Assembly: GCA_037440765.1 (NCBI GenBank)
Contig: JBBITL010000136.1
Location: forward strand, 1 to 7,530
Direction of reading: 5' to 3'
Origin: DTKY01 sp037440765
Lineage (GTDB): Bacteria; Acidobacteriota; Terriglobia; Bryobacterales; Bryobacteraceae
Length of the DNA: 7,530 nt
The first letter of the stretch is position 1, and each line of letters starts with the position of its first letter. The notes below the pieces were generated by a model. It searched no databases. It had not been told where the DNA came from and saw only the letters and a list, made by a program, of their open reading frames with translations. Both the position numbers and the translations under genes were made by a program. Positions 1-6,427 of the stretch are shown here, in pieces.

Positions 1-756
1 CCGGTAGCCCCCACAGCGACGCCTGTCAAGATGTAGTTCGCTTGACGCTTACGATCGACTTTGGGAGTATTTTCCCGAAGTTGTTCGGCAGGCTCGGCCG
101 CGGGCTCGATGGCCTTGGCGTTCTCCACAATTGTTTGGAGCTGCTCGCTTGTGCCGCCGGCCTCGATCCAGTCCCACAGATCGCCTTTCGCCGGCACACC
201 CGGCAGGCGGATGATTTTGACCTCGGTCACATGGCGTGCCAGCGCTTCAGAGACGACTTTGCCGTGCGTTTCGCCCTTATCGTCGCGATCCACCACGATC
301 CGCACGCGCTTACCGGTGAGCGGCCGCGTATAGTCGCCGCACCACTTGCCCTCACCGTCGGGAGAGCACGTGGTCACGATGCCGAGATCGGCGGCACCCC
401 GGTCGGCCGCCTTTTCGCCGTTCACGATGAAGATCTCATCCGCTCCCGCCAGGGTATCCAGGCGATAGAGGATTGGATGTTTGCCTGCTTTCTTCCTGGC
501 GACCCAACCGCCTTTGGAGGAGAGGGCATATTGCCGGAAGGTCTTGTCGTTCTGCTTGTCGATGAACCGGACCTTCACATGGGAGAACCGGCCATCCGCC
601 TCGAAGTACGGGTAGATGGCACTGTGCCTCCAGCCATGCGCGGCTTCGACCCTCGCGATCCGCTCCTGCAGACAGCCGTGCTGCCAGCCGGGCCGCGTAG
701 TAGGTGGAGATCTCCGAGGGAGTCAGGTCGCCATGAGAGGTGGCCGAGACGCTCAC
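1..756 (-). pseudogene. Toprim-domain primase-like protein, frameshifted and lacking its zinc ribbon; 3' end outside the window
   Basis: The GTG at 756 has a strong Shine-Dalgarno site (762-767) and opens a reading frame with LTPSEISTYYAAR, which resembles the N-terminus of element-borne CHC2/Toprim primases. About 30 codons in, near 670-676, the sensible protein continues in another frame: IARVEAAHGW, YPYFEADGRF, then the Toprim core with GEKAAD (catalytic-type Glu) and the DxD motif VVDRDD, then LPGVPAKGDLWDWIEAGG. The second frame is open from about 671 to the left edge but has no ATG, GTG or TTG start before a stop at 723-725. Family members normally have a CHC2 zinc ribbon between these two parts; none is present. 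Removing one T near 672 would join the frames. Either a one-base change inactivated a naturally short gene, or an out-of-frame deletion removed the ribbon. Toprim domains of this type act in primer synthesis for DNA replication. Family assignment is fairly firm; pseudogene status is less so, since a sequencing error could mimic it. Confidence 0.68.
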
Positions 757-941
757 GGCTTCTCCTTCACAACCTCACGGATGGTCCGCCGCTGCACCCG
801 CATCATCACGAGCATGGTCGTCTCGACGTCCGGATCATCACGGCGCGCCGGATCGGCCAGGCGCAGCAGGTGCTCGATGATGTTCTGCGTAGTGACGCTT
901 GTCGTCCCGCACCGGGGCGCACGAATCCTTTTCTGTTTCAC
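753..941 (-). CDS. Small protein of unknown function (62 aa), coupled to the downstream primase-like gene
   Basis: This gene starts with GTG at 941, preceded by an AAGGAA ribosome-binding site eight bases upstream (about 950-955 on the plus strand), and stops with TGA at 753-755. The stop overlaps the GTG of the next gene by four bases (GTGA). The product is basic at its N-terminus (MKQKRIRAPRCG), has a predicted helical middle (NIIEHLLRLADPAR) and a second basic helix-like stretch near the end (VQRRTIREVVKEK). No signal peptide, membrane segment or known motif is visible. I do not recognise the family. Small basic proteins in this position in integrated elements are sometimes DNA-binding regulators, but nothing here proves that. 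The good ribosome-binding site and exact overlap make it likely to be a real gene. Confidence 0.6.
   Translation of the reverse strand: MKQKRIRAPRCGTTSVTTQNIIEHLLRLADPARRDDPDVETTMLVMMRVQRRTIREVVKEKP
762..767 (-). promoter_or_regulatory. Ribosome-binding site fixing the primase GTG start
   Basis: The minus strand reads AAGGAG, five bases before the GTG at 756 and inside the last codons of the upstream small gene. It supports GTG 756 as a real start, and therefore supports the view that the Toprim domain, which lies in a different frame, has been separated from its start by a frameshift or deletion. Confidence 0.65.
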
Positions 942-981
942 GTTGGGGTTTCCTTGACGGCGACCGCTGGGAAGCGGCGCG

Positions 982-1008
982 ATTATGCCGTCAGGATGGG
1001 AAGGGCAA
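982..1008 (-). promoter_or_regulatory. Candidate sigma70-type promoter for the minus-strand element genes
   Basis: On the minus strand a TTGCCC (1003-1008) is followed after 15 bases by CATAAT (982-987), one mismatch from the consensus -10. The -35 matches at four of six positions and the spacing is slightly short; shifting by one base gives TTTGCC with 16. Between the -10 and the start of the small gene at 941 lies a short hairpin, CCGCT-GGGA-AGCGG (964-977), which would be at or near the start of the transcript. This is the only good -10 I see upstream of the small gene. Predicted from sequence alone. Confidence 0.4.
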
Positions 1009-1017
1009 AATGGGGAA

Positions 1018-1053
1018 CCGCCGTTACTCCATTTACTCCATTAAGGACGGCGG
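1018..1053. repeat. Inverted repeat CCGCCGT / ACGGCGG with a 22-base spacer
   Basis: Two perfect 7-base arms at 1018-1024 and 1047-1053 flank an AT-richer spacer that holds a tandem 9-mer. The structure lies just upstream of the candidate minus-strand promoter and about 90 bases from the tRNA-Gly attachment fragment. It could be an operator, an activator site or an accessory site for an integrase or excisionase. The rest of the 942-1238 stretch holds no protein gene that I can support, only this structure, the promoter, the tRNA fragment and a small TTTGT-TT-ACAAA palindrome at 1121-1132. Confidence 0.5.
1024..1041. repeat. Tandem 9-mer TTACTCCAT x 2
   Basis: Two perfect, directly adjacent copies (1024-1032 and 1033-1041) sit inside the inverted repeat above. 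Read on the minus strand they are ATGGAGTAA repeated, located upstream of the candidate -35. Short direct repeats next to an attachment site resemble arm-type integrase sites or regulator half-sites; two copies are too few to decide. Confidence 0.55.
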
Positions 1054-1143
1054 CGAAAAACGGGCACGAGGAATCAGTGAGTTACGTGGCCAAGAATCAA
1101 CGCCCTGGACGCATAAGTCTTTTGTTTACAAACGGCGCCCAAT

Positions 1144-1188
<45 letters not shown>

Positions 1189-1238
1189 GGACCCCGCGGG
1201 GAAATCACCTCCTGAGTTGGCGGGCGGGGGTGTGTCGC

Positions 1239-2219
1239 GTGTTAAGATGGCGCCCAGTGGCCAGGTTTCTTAAGTGGTGTCTGATACTGCCGGCGATGCT
1301 GCCCGCGGCGGCCGCCGCCGACCTTGAGGCCGCGGCCAAGGCCGCCGCCGGACTGCCGCGGCTGCACAGCCTGCTGGTGAGCCAGCGGGGAACGCTGGTC
1401 CTGGAACGCTACTACCGGGGCACACGTCCCACTTCGGCCGCCAACATCAAGTCTGTGTCCAAGAGCGTGCTCTCGGCGCTGGTCGGCATCGCCATCGAGC
1501 GCAAGCTGATCCCGGACGTCAAGGCGCCCATCGCGTCCTTCTTCCCGGACCGCCTGGATGCCGCCCGCCGGGCCATCACCATCGAGGACCTGCTCACCAT
1601 GCGCTCCGGACTCGAATCAACCAGCATCCGCAACTACGGCGCCTGGGTGCAGAGCCCGGACTGGGTGAGATACGCGCTGCGCCGGCCCATGATCGGCCCG
1701 CCCGGCGGCGATATGATCTACAGCACCGGCAACTACCACCTGCTGTCGGCCATTCTGACCAGGGCCTGCGGAAAGAGCACCTGGGCCTTCGCCAACGAGG
1801 TCCTGGCCAGGCCACTGGGCTTCAGCTTCGCGGAGTGGCCGCGCGATCCCCAGCGCATCTACTTCGGCGGAAACGATATGCTCATGACGCCGCGCCAGAT
1901 GGTCGCCTTCGGCGAAATGTACCTGAACCAAGGACGCGCCAACGGCCGGCAGGTGGTGCCGCCGTCCTGGATCGAGCAGTCCCTGGTGCCGCGCACCCGC
2001 TCCAACTGGAGCGGGCAGCTTTACGGCTACGGGTGGTGGATGCGCGAACTGGCGGGCCGGCAGGTATTCTATGCCTGGGGCTACGGAGGACAGTTCATTT
2101 TCATCATTCCGGAGTTGGAGACGGTCGTGGTGACCACGTCAGTCCCGACCCCTGGCGACGAGCGGCGCCGCCACACGCGCGCCGTGTATGGAGTGGTGGA
2201 GTCGCTGCTTGGGGAATAG
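1239..2219 (+). CDS. Exported serine hydrolase of the beta-lactamase / class S12 (AmpC-NylB-like) family
   Basis: The product of about 326 residues has a signal peptide (basic RWRPVARFLKW, hydrophobic core, cleavage near AAAAA-D at 27-28), so it acts outside the cytoplasm. The S12 motifs are in order: SVSK at 72-75 (nucleophile Ser72, general base Lys75), YST at 161-163 in the Tyr-x-Asn position, and WGYGGQ at 280-285 in the place of the KTG box. This set is closer to 6-aminohexanoate-dimer hydrolases and esterases than to true AmpC enzymes, so antibiotic resistance should not be assumed; the substrate is unknown. Start choice is uncertain: GTG 1239 has a G-rich site (1226-1230) eight bases upstream, but GTG 1230 and GTG 1257 also give plausible signal peptides. 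The frame stays open upstream through the tRNA fragment to position 42, but that part is antisense to the primase-like gene and is not protein-like. The gene starts only about 50 bases from the attachment junction. Confidence 0.85.
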   Translation: MLRWRPVARFLKWCLILPAMLPAAAAADLEAAAKAAAGLPRLHSLLVSQRGTLVLERYYRGTRPTSAANIKSVSKSVLSALVGIAIERKLIPDVKAPIASFFPDRLDAARRAITIEDLLTMRSGLESTSIRNYGAWVQSPDWVRYALRRPMIGPPGGDMIYSTGNYHLLSAILTRACGKSTWAFANEVLARPLGFSFAEWPRDPQRIYFGGNDMLMTPRQMVAFGEMYLNQGRANGRQVVPPSWIEQSLVPRTRSNWSGQLYGYGWWMRELAGRQVFYAWGYGGQFIFIIPELETVVVTTSVPTPGDERRRHTRAVYGVVESLLGE

Positions 2220-2309
2220 CCGCCAGTCGGACGGACCAGCGGCACGGGCGGGGGGACTCCCGGACGGCGTGAAGTCCTGCCAATGTTCCATTGTTAGCGG
2301 CGGAGCCCG

Positions 2310-3686
2310 ATGCGCATCCTGATAGTGGGCGGCGGCGAGGTCGGCTACCTGACCGCCCGGCGGCTGAGCCGGGAGGGGAACGAGGTAACCATAGTCGAGC
2401 CGGATTCCGAGAGGTGCGCGCACTTGGAGGAATCGCTGGACGTCCGGGTCGTCCGCGGCAGCGCCTCCAGCGTGGATGACCTGCGCGAGGCTGGACTCAA
2501 GCAGGCCGAGTTGCTGATCGCCGTCACCGGCAGCGACGAGGTGAATCTTCTTGCCTGCCTGATCGCGCAGGGCGAGTCCGCAGCGCTGCGCCGCGTCGCC
2601 AGCCTGCGCACTCACGAAGCGGACCGCTGGCGGGCGGTCTGCGAGCAGGCGGGGCTGAGGATCGACCTGATCATCCATCCCGAGTCCGAACTGACCTCGC
2701 GGATACTGCGGGTTCTGCGCATGCCCGGTGTGTCGGACATCGTCGACTACGCCGGAGGGCGTGTGAAACTCTTCGGCATGAGTGTCGACGAGGGCAGTTG
2801 GGCCGCCGGCAAGACGCTGGCCGAACTGGACCGGGCGGGGCCTCCCAGGAACTCGCTCATCGCCATGATCTTCCGCGGGACCGAGGTCATTATCCCGCAC
2901 GGCAGCGACGTGCTCCTGCCCAACGACCAGATATACATAGTCACGCGCTCGAGCGACCTGGACAAGGTTATCGAGTTCATGGGCCTGCATGCCAGGGAGG
3001 CGCTGGAGCGCGTGATCATCCTCGGCGGCAAGCAACTGGGCATCTGGGTGGCGCAGGAACTGGAGAAGATGCGCGTGGACGTGAAGCTGTTCGAGCGGGA
3101 CTCGGCGCGCTGCCATAAGATAGCCCAGATGCTGGAGTCCACGGTTGTGGTGCACGGCGACGGCACCGATGAGGCCACGCTCACCGAAGAGAACGTAAAG
3201 GGCGCGGCGGCCTTCCTGGCCTTCACGGCCCACGACGAGGACAACATCATCGCCTCGCTTCTGGCCCGCAGGCTGGGGGCGCAGAAGCTGGTGGCCCTCA
3301 TCAACCGGTTGAACTACATCCCCATGGCGCACCGCCTGGGCATCAGCACCACTATCAGCCCGCGCCTGCACATCGTCGACCGTATCCTTCAGTTTGTGCG
3401 CAAAGGCCGTGTGCTGTCGGTGACCACGTTCCGCGAAGAGGAGGCGGAGGCCATTGAGCTGGTGGCGTCGCCGCAGTCCCGCTACGTGGGCAAGAAGCTG
3501 AAGGACGTGCGGCTGCCCCGGGGCGCGATTGTCGGGGCCATCGCCCGGCCGGGAGGGGAAGTGACGGTGCCCCGGGGCGAGGAGTCCATACAGGCCGGCG
3601 ACAGCGTGATCTTCTTCACCCTGGAGCGCGTGGTCCGCGAGCTGGAGTCGGCGTTTCTGCGCGAGCCGGAGCGGAGGCCGCGTTGA
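2310..3686 (+). CDS. trkA: Trk potassium uptake system, cytosolic regulatory subunit TrkA
   Basis: TrkA is the peripheral ring protein that binds nucleotides and gates the TrkH channel. The 458-residue length is typical of the two-repeat form (RCK_N-RCK_C twice). The first Rossmann motif is GGGEVG at 7-12 with an acidic residue, Glu30, at the end of the second strand; the first RCK_C domain covers roughly 140-225. The second Rossmann domain begins at about 236 and has GGKQLG at 239-244, where the middle glycine of GxGxxG is replaced by Lys. The second RCK_C domain lies at about 370-450. The ATG at 2310 has GGAG four bases upstream (2302-2305). The stop TGA overlaps the TTG start of trkH, so the two are co-transcribed and probably translationally coupled. 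The 90 bases before it hold no convincing promoter motif or terminator. Confidence 0.96.
   Translation: MRILIVGGGEVGYLTARRLSREGNEVTIVEPDSERCAHLEESLDVRVVRGSASSVDDLREAGLKQAELLIAVTGSDEVNLLACLIAQGESAALRRVASLRTHEADRWRAVCEQAGLRIDLIIHPESELTSRILRVLRMPGVSDIVDYAGGRVKLFGMSVDEGSWAAGKTLAELDRAGPPRNSLIAMIFRGTEVIIPHGSDVLLPNDQIYIVTRSSDLDKVIEFMGLHAREALERVIILGGKQLGIWVAQELEKMRVDVKLFERDSARCHKIAQMLESTVVVHGDGTDEATLTEENVKGAAAFLAFTAHDEDNIIASLLARRLGAQKLVALINRLNYIPMAHRLGISTTISPRLHIVDRILQFVRKGRVLSVTTFREEEAEAIELVASPQSRYVGKKLKDVRLPRGAIVGAIARPGGEVTVPRGEESIQAGDSVIFFTLERVVRELESAFLREPERRPR
3673..3677 (+). promoter_or_regulatory. Ribosome-binding site supporting the TTG start of trkH
   Basis: GGAGG lies within the last codons of trkA, five bases before TTG 3683. 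It supports the rare TTG as the real start and explains coupling with trkA. Confidence 0.75.
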
Positions 3687-5134
3687 TCCGCTTCGCGGCG
3701 CTAGCTCACGTCACGGGGCTGGCTTTGCTGGGGCTTGCGGCGGCGATGATTGCGCCGGCGGCAATCGCTCTGGCTGACTCGAGCGACGACCTGAGGCCGC
3801 TGCTGTACAGCCTCCTGATTACCGCCGCGGCGGGCGCGCTGCTGGCCTGGAGATTCCGCCTGCCGTCGACCGAGCTGACGCGGCGCGAGGGAATCCTGCT
3901 CGTCACGGTGATCTGGTTCTGCGCGGCGGCCTTCGGCGGGCTGCCGTTCTACTTCTCCCACCATTACCAGGGGTTCACGGACGCGTTCTTCGAAGCGGCG
4001 TCCGGATTCACCACCACCGGCGCCACGGTGCTGCCGCTGGTCGAGGCGCTGCCCCGGGGCTTGCAGTTCTGGCGAATCCAGTCGCACTGGCTGGGTGGGA
4101 TGGGGATCGTCCTTTTGGGCATCGCGATTCTCCCCCTGCTGGGAGTGGGGAGCATGCACCTGTACCGCGCGGAATTCAGCGGCGCCAAGTCGGAGAAGCT
4201 CAAGCCCAGGATTGCGGAGGCCGCCATCGCCCTATGGAGGATCTACGTTGCGCTGACGCTGGCCCAGTACGTGGTCCTGAGGCTGGCCGGCGTGGGGAGC
4301 TACGAAGCCGTGTGCCACGCCTTCTCCACGCTCGGCACGGGAGGGTTCTCCACGCGCACAGACAGCATCGCCGGATTCCGGCAGCCGGCCGTCGAGTACA
4401 TCGTTATCTTCTTCATGATTCTGGCGGGGAGCAACTTCGCCCGCCAGTACCAGCTCTGGGTTGAACGCAAGCCGCGCGCGTTCTTCTGGGACGTGGAGAT
4501 CCGGGCCTACGCCGGCGGCATCGCCGTAGGGACGGCGGTGATTCTGGCCACGCTGCTCGGGCACGAGGGCTACTCGCTGGAAGCCGCGTTCCGGTCCTCG
4601 CTCTTTCAGGTCACGTCCATAGTGACGACGACAGGCTTCGTGACCGACGACTACGAGAAGTGGAAGCCGCTCGCGCAAATCCTGCTGCTTGCCCTCATGT
4701 ACGTGGGAGGCTGCACCGGCTCTTCGGCGGGAGGACTCAAGGTCTCGCGGGTGGTGCTGCTGCTGAAGGTGGTGATGCGTGAGTTTAAGGCCATTGTGGA
4801 GCGCCGGGGGGTCTTCGCGGTAAGAGTGGGTGGACAGGTGGTTCCGGACGCCTCGATCCGCAGCCTGCTCAACCTGGTCTATCTGGCTCTCCTGGTGAAC
4901 TTCGCCTCCTGCTTTCTGCTGGCGGCGATGGGCGTGGACCTGCTGACCACTATTTCGGCTGTGGCCGCGTGCATGTTCAATATAGGGCCGGCGCTGGGCT
5001 CGGTGGGGCCGATGGAGAACTACGCCCACCTGCCGGGCGGGGCCAAGTGGGTGCTTTCCTGCTGCATGATCGCCGGGCGCCTGGAGTTCTACACCATGCT
5101 GGTGGTGGCCACGCCGGCATTCTGGAGGAAGTAA
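3683..5134 (+). CDS. trkH: Trk potassium uptake system, channel subunit TrkH
   Basis: TrkH is the inner-membrane potassium-translocating subunit. The 483-residue product has the fourfold membrane-pore-membrane layout with all four selectivity-filter segments: TTTGAT at 110-115, GTGGFST near 218-224, TTTGFV at 315-320 and FNIGPALGS at 432-440. The conserved GGCTGSSAGGLKVSR stretch (342-356), associated with the intramembrane gating loop after the third pore segment, is intact. The C-terminus GRLEFYTMLVVATPAFWRK is the usual TrkH ending, so the protein is complete. Translation starts at a TTG that shares its TG with the trkA stop (TTGA). Nine bases separate its stop from the convergent hydrolase gene, with no obvious terminator between them. 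Together with TrkA it forms a low-affinity, constitutive-type potassium uptake system. Confidence 0.96.
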   Translation: MIRFAALAHVTGLALLGLAAAMIAPAAIALADSSDDLRPLLYSLLITAAAGALLAWRFRLPSTELTRREGILLVTVIWFCAAAFGGLPFYFSHHYQGFTDAFFEAASGFTTTGATVLPLVEALPRGLQFWRIQSHWLGGMGIVLLGIAILPLLGVGSMHLYRAEFSGAKSEKLKPRIAEAAIALWRIYVALTLAQYVVLRLAGVGSYEAVCHAFSTLGTGGFSTRTDSIAGFRQPAVEYIVIFFMILAGSNFARQYQLWVERKPRAFFWDVEIRAYAGGIAVGTAVILATLLGHEGYSLEAAFRSSLFQVTSIVTTTGFVTDDYEKWKPLAQILLLALMYVGGCTGSSAGGLKVSRVVLLLKVVMREFKAIVERRGVFAVRVGGQVVPDASIRSLLNLVYLALLVNFASCFLLAAMGVDLLTTISAVAACMFNIGPALGSVGPMENYAHLPGGAKWVLSCCMIAGRLEFYTMLVVATPAFWRK

Positions 5135-5143
5135 AACGGGGCG

Positions 5144-5776
5144 TTACATGCGCTGTAAGAAGTAGTTGTGCCGCTTCTCGTGGCCCATGGTGGTGATGGG
5201 GCCGTGGCCGGGGATGACGGTGGTGTCGTCGGCGAGCGGCGCGAACTTCTCCCGGATGGAGACCAGGATCATGCGCGGGTCGCCGCCGGGCAGGTCGGTG
5301 CGGCCGATGCTCTCGCGGAACAGCGTGTCGCCCGCGATCAGTTTTTTCTCCGACGGAATCCACAGGCCGATGCTGCCGGGCGTGTGCCCTGGCGTGTGCA
5401 GCACGGTGAACCCGGCCGCGCCCACGCGGATCACGTCCCCGTCACGCGCCGGGAAGTCGATGCTGGCGAGTTCGGGCGGGTCCAGGCCCAGCCACATGGC
5501 CTGCGTTTCGATCTGGCTGTATGTGGCGCAGTCGTGCTCGTTCATGTACACCGGGGCGCCGGTGGCCTTCTTCAACGCCGCCGCGGCGCCCGCGTGATCG
5601 ACGTGCCCGTGGGTGATCACAATGGATGTGACCTTCAGTCCGTGCTGCCTCACGCGCCGGAGGATCTCCGGGACGTCATCTCCGGGGTCGATGACCATCG
5701 CCTCCAGCGTCGCTTCGTCTCCGAAGATCGAGCAGTTGCAGGCCAGCGGCCCGACAGCGAGCATCTCGTGGATCAA
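5144..5776 (-). CDS. Metallo-beta-lactamase-fold hydrolase, glyoxalase II-like
   Basis: The 210-residue product has the full metal-binding set of the family: HGHVDH at 56-61, His131 in HTPGHTPGS, Asp150 in AGDTLF and His191 in IPGHGP. The N-terminus, VGPLACNCSIFGD (8-20), is the typical opening of YcbL-like and glyoxalase II-like proteins. They hydrolyse thioesters or related substrates in the cytoplasm with zinc or iron; the substrate here cannot be told. No signal peptide is present. I chose TTG 5776 because it has GTGAGG six bases upstream and yields MIHEMLAVGPL, matching the usual family start; ATG 5764 is the alternative but has a poor ribosome-binding site. It begins eight bases after the stop of the upstream minus-strand gene, so the two are probably one transcript. 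Confidence 0.92.
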   Translation of the reverse strand: MIHEMLAVGPLACNCSIFGDEATLEAMVIDPGDDVPEILRRVRQHGLKVTSIVITHGHVDHAGAAAALKKATGAPVYMNEHDCATYSQIETQAMWLGLDPPELASIDFPARDGDVIRVGAAGFTVLHTPGHTPGSIGLWIPSEKKLIAGDTLFRESIGRTDLPGGDPRMILVSIREKFAPLADDTTVIPGHGPITTMGHEKRHNYFLQRM

Positions 5777-5782
5777 GCGTTG

Positions 5783-5788
5783 CCTCAC
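5783..5788 (-). promoter_or_regulatory. Ribosome-binding site deciding the TTG start of the MBL hydrolase
   Basis: The minus strand reads GTGAGG, overlapping the TGA stop of the upstream gene and lying six bases before TTG 5776. The ATG 12 bases further in has no comparable site. Confidence 0.55.
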
Positions 5789-6378
5789 GCCTGGTAGCCG
5801 GCAAACTGCTTCAGCAGCACCTCGGCCGCCCAGGAGGCGGCCTTGCCCACGACCTCGGCGCACTGGTTGTTGACCTTGGGCCTGATGGTGCTGCACAGAA
5901 CGTCGCCGTAGGTTTCCACGAACCGGTCGTGCACCTGGAGGATCAGCTCACCAGCCAGCGGCGCCTTCCCGCCGATATTCGCCCGGGTCCGGCCGCAGAC
6001 GCTGCCTATTGCCAGTCCGCATCCGGTGAATGCTCCGCAGCTTGCGTTCCTGGTTCGAGTGGCGCCCCCGCTCAGCGGTGCGGTGGCCATGAAGAGCCGC
6101 TCATCCTTAGGCACGAAGGGCACGCTGTCCTGAATCGCCGCCAGCGAGGCCTGGGCGCAGTTGCCGAATCCGGACTGGTAGTCGAGGCCAAGCTGGTAAG
6201 CCTTCGCGATGATCTCCTTGCCCCGTCCGCCGATGTCGATACGATCCTTCTCGGTGAGAGCCGTGAGGCCGGAGACGGCGTCGGCCGCGCTCGATCCAGC
6301 CGCGCACAGGGCGGTGGCAGCGCACCCTGTAACGGCAGCCAGAACAGCGCGCCTGCTTCCTTCAGGTTGACTGGTCAT
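5785..6378 (-). CDS. Exported C_GCAxxG_C_C-family redox-type protein with Tat signal
   Basis: The 197-residue product carries the spaced cysteine pattern of the C_GCAxxG_C_C family: Cys74 in GNCAQA, Cys114 and Cys120 in SCGAFTGCG, Cys162 in LCSTIRP and Cys173 in NQCAEV, with Cys128 extra. The family is described as probably redox-active or metal-binding, without a settled reaction. The N-terminus has SRRAVLA (8-14), a twin-arginine signal, suggesting export in folded form, perhaps with a cofactor. Cleavage could follow SSAADA near 34; VTGC (16-19) also fits a weak lipobox. ATG 6378 has GGAG five bases upstream; the in-frame GTG at 6396 is a poorer start. It leads a two-gene minus-strand unit with the MBL hydrolase. 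Most family members I know of lack a Tat signal, so export is a noteworthy trait. Confidence 0.85.
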   Translation of the reverse strand: MTSQPEGSRRAVLAAVTGCAATALCAAGSSAADAVSGLTALTEKDRIDIGGRGKEIIAKAYQLGLDYQSGFGNCAQASLAAIQDSVPFVPKDERLFMATAPLSGGATRTRNASCGAFTGCGLAIGSVCGRTRANIGGKAPLAGELILQVHDRFVETYGDVLCSTIRPKVNNQCAEVVGKAASWAAEVLLKQFAGYQA

Positions 6379-6427
6379 GATGTCTCCGTTCCTCACATTA
6401 GCACGCCGGCTGTAGTAGGCTCACGAC
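6379..6427. promoter_or_regulatory. Divergent intergenic region between the C_GCAxxG_C_C and CPBP genes
   Basis: Only 49 bases separate the two divergent starts, so any promoters must be overlapping or lie partly inside the genes. The minus-strand ribosome-binding site GGAG is here. On the plus strand TAGTAG (about 6412-6417) is a weak -10 candidate too close to the start to be convincing. No clear -35/-10 pair or operator palindrome is seen. Confidence 0.3.

Noticed and set aside
1192..1201. CCCCGCGGGG palindrome just after the tRNA fragment, considered as a terminator
   Set aside because: The stem would be only three or four base pairs and is not followed by a run of T.
2220..2309. Terminator or promoter between the S12 hydrolase and trkA
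   Set aside because: Several short G/C-rich complementary pieces exist, but none forms a convincing stem with a T-run, and no clear -35/-10 pair is seen.
2139..3371. 410-residue minus-strand open frame across trkA
   Set aside because: It lies opposite a clear TrkA, has no recognisable domain and a biased Gln/His/Arg composition typical of the antisense of GC-rich genes.
4232..5029. 265-residue minus-strand open frame across trkH
   Set aside because: It is antisense to the intact TrkH pore segments, with a His/Gln/Arg-rich composition and no motif.
5135..5143. Bidirectional terminator between the convergent trkH and MBL genes
   Set aside because: Only nine bases separate the stops, with no stem or T-run visible there.
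5168..5797. 209-residue plus-strand open frame opposite the MBL hydrolase
   Set aside because: The minus strand encodes all metal ligands of the MBL fold; the plus frame has no motif or ribosome-binding site.
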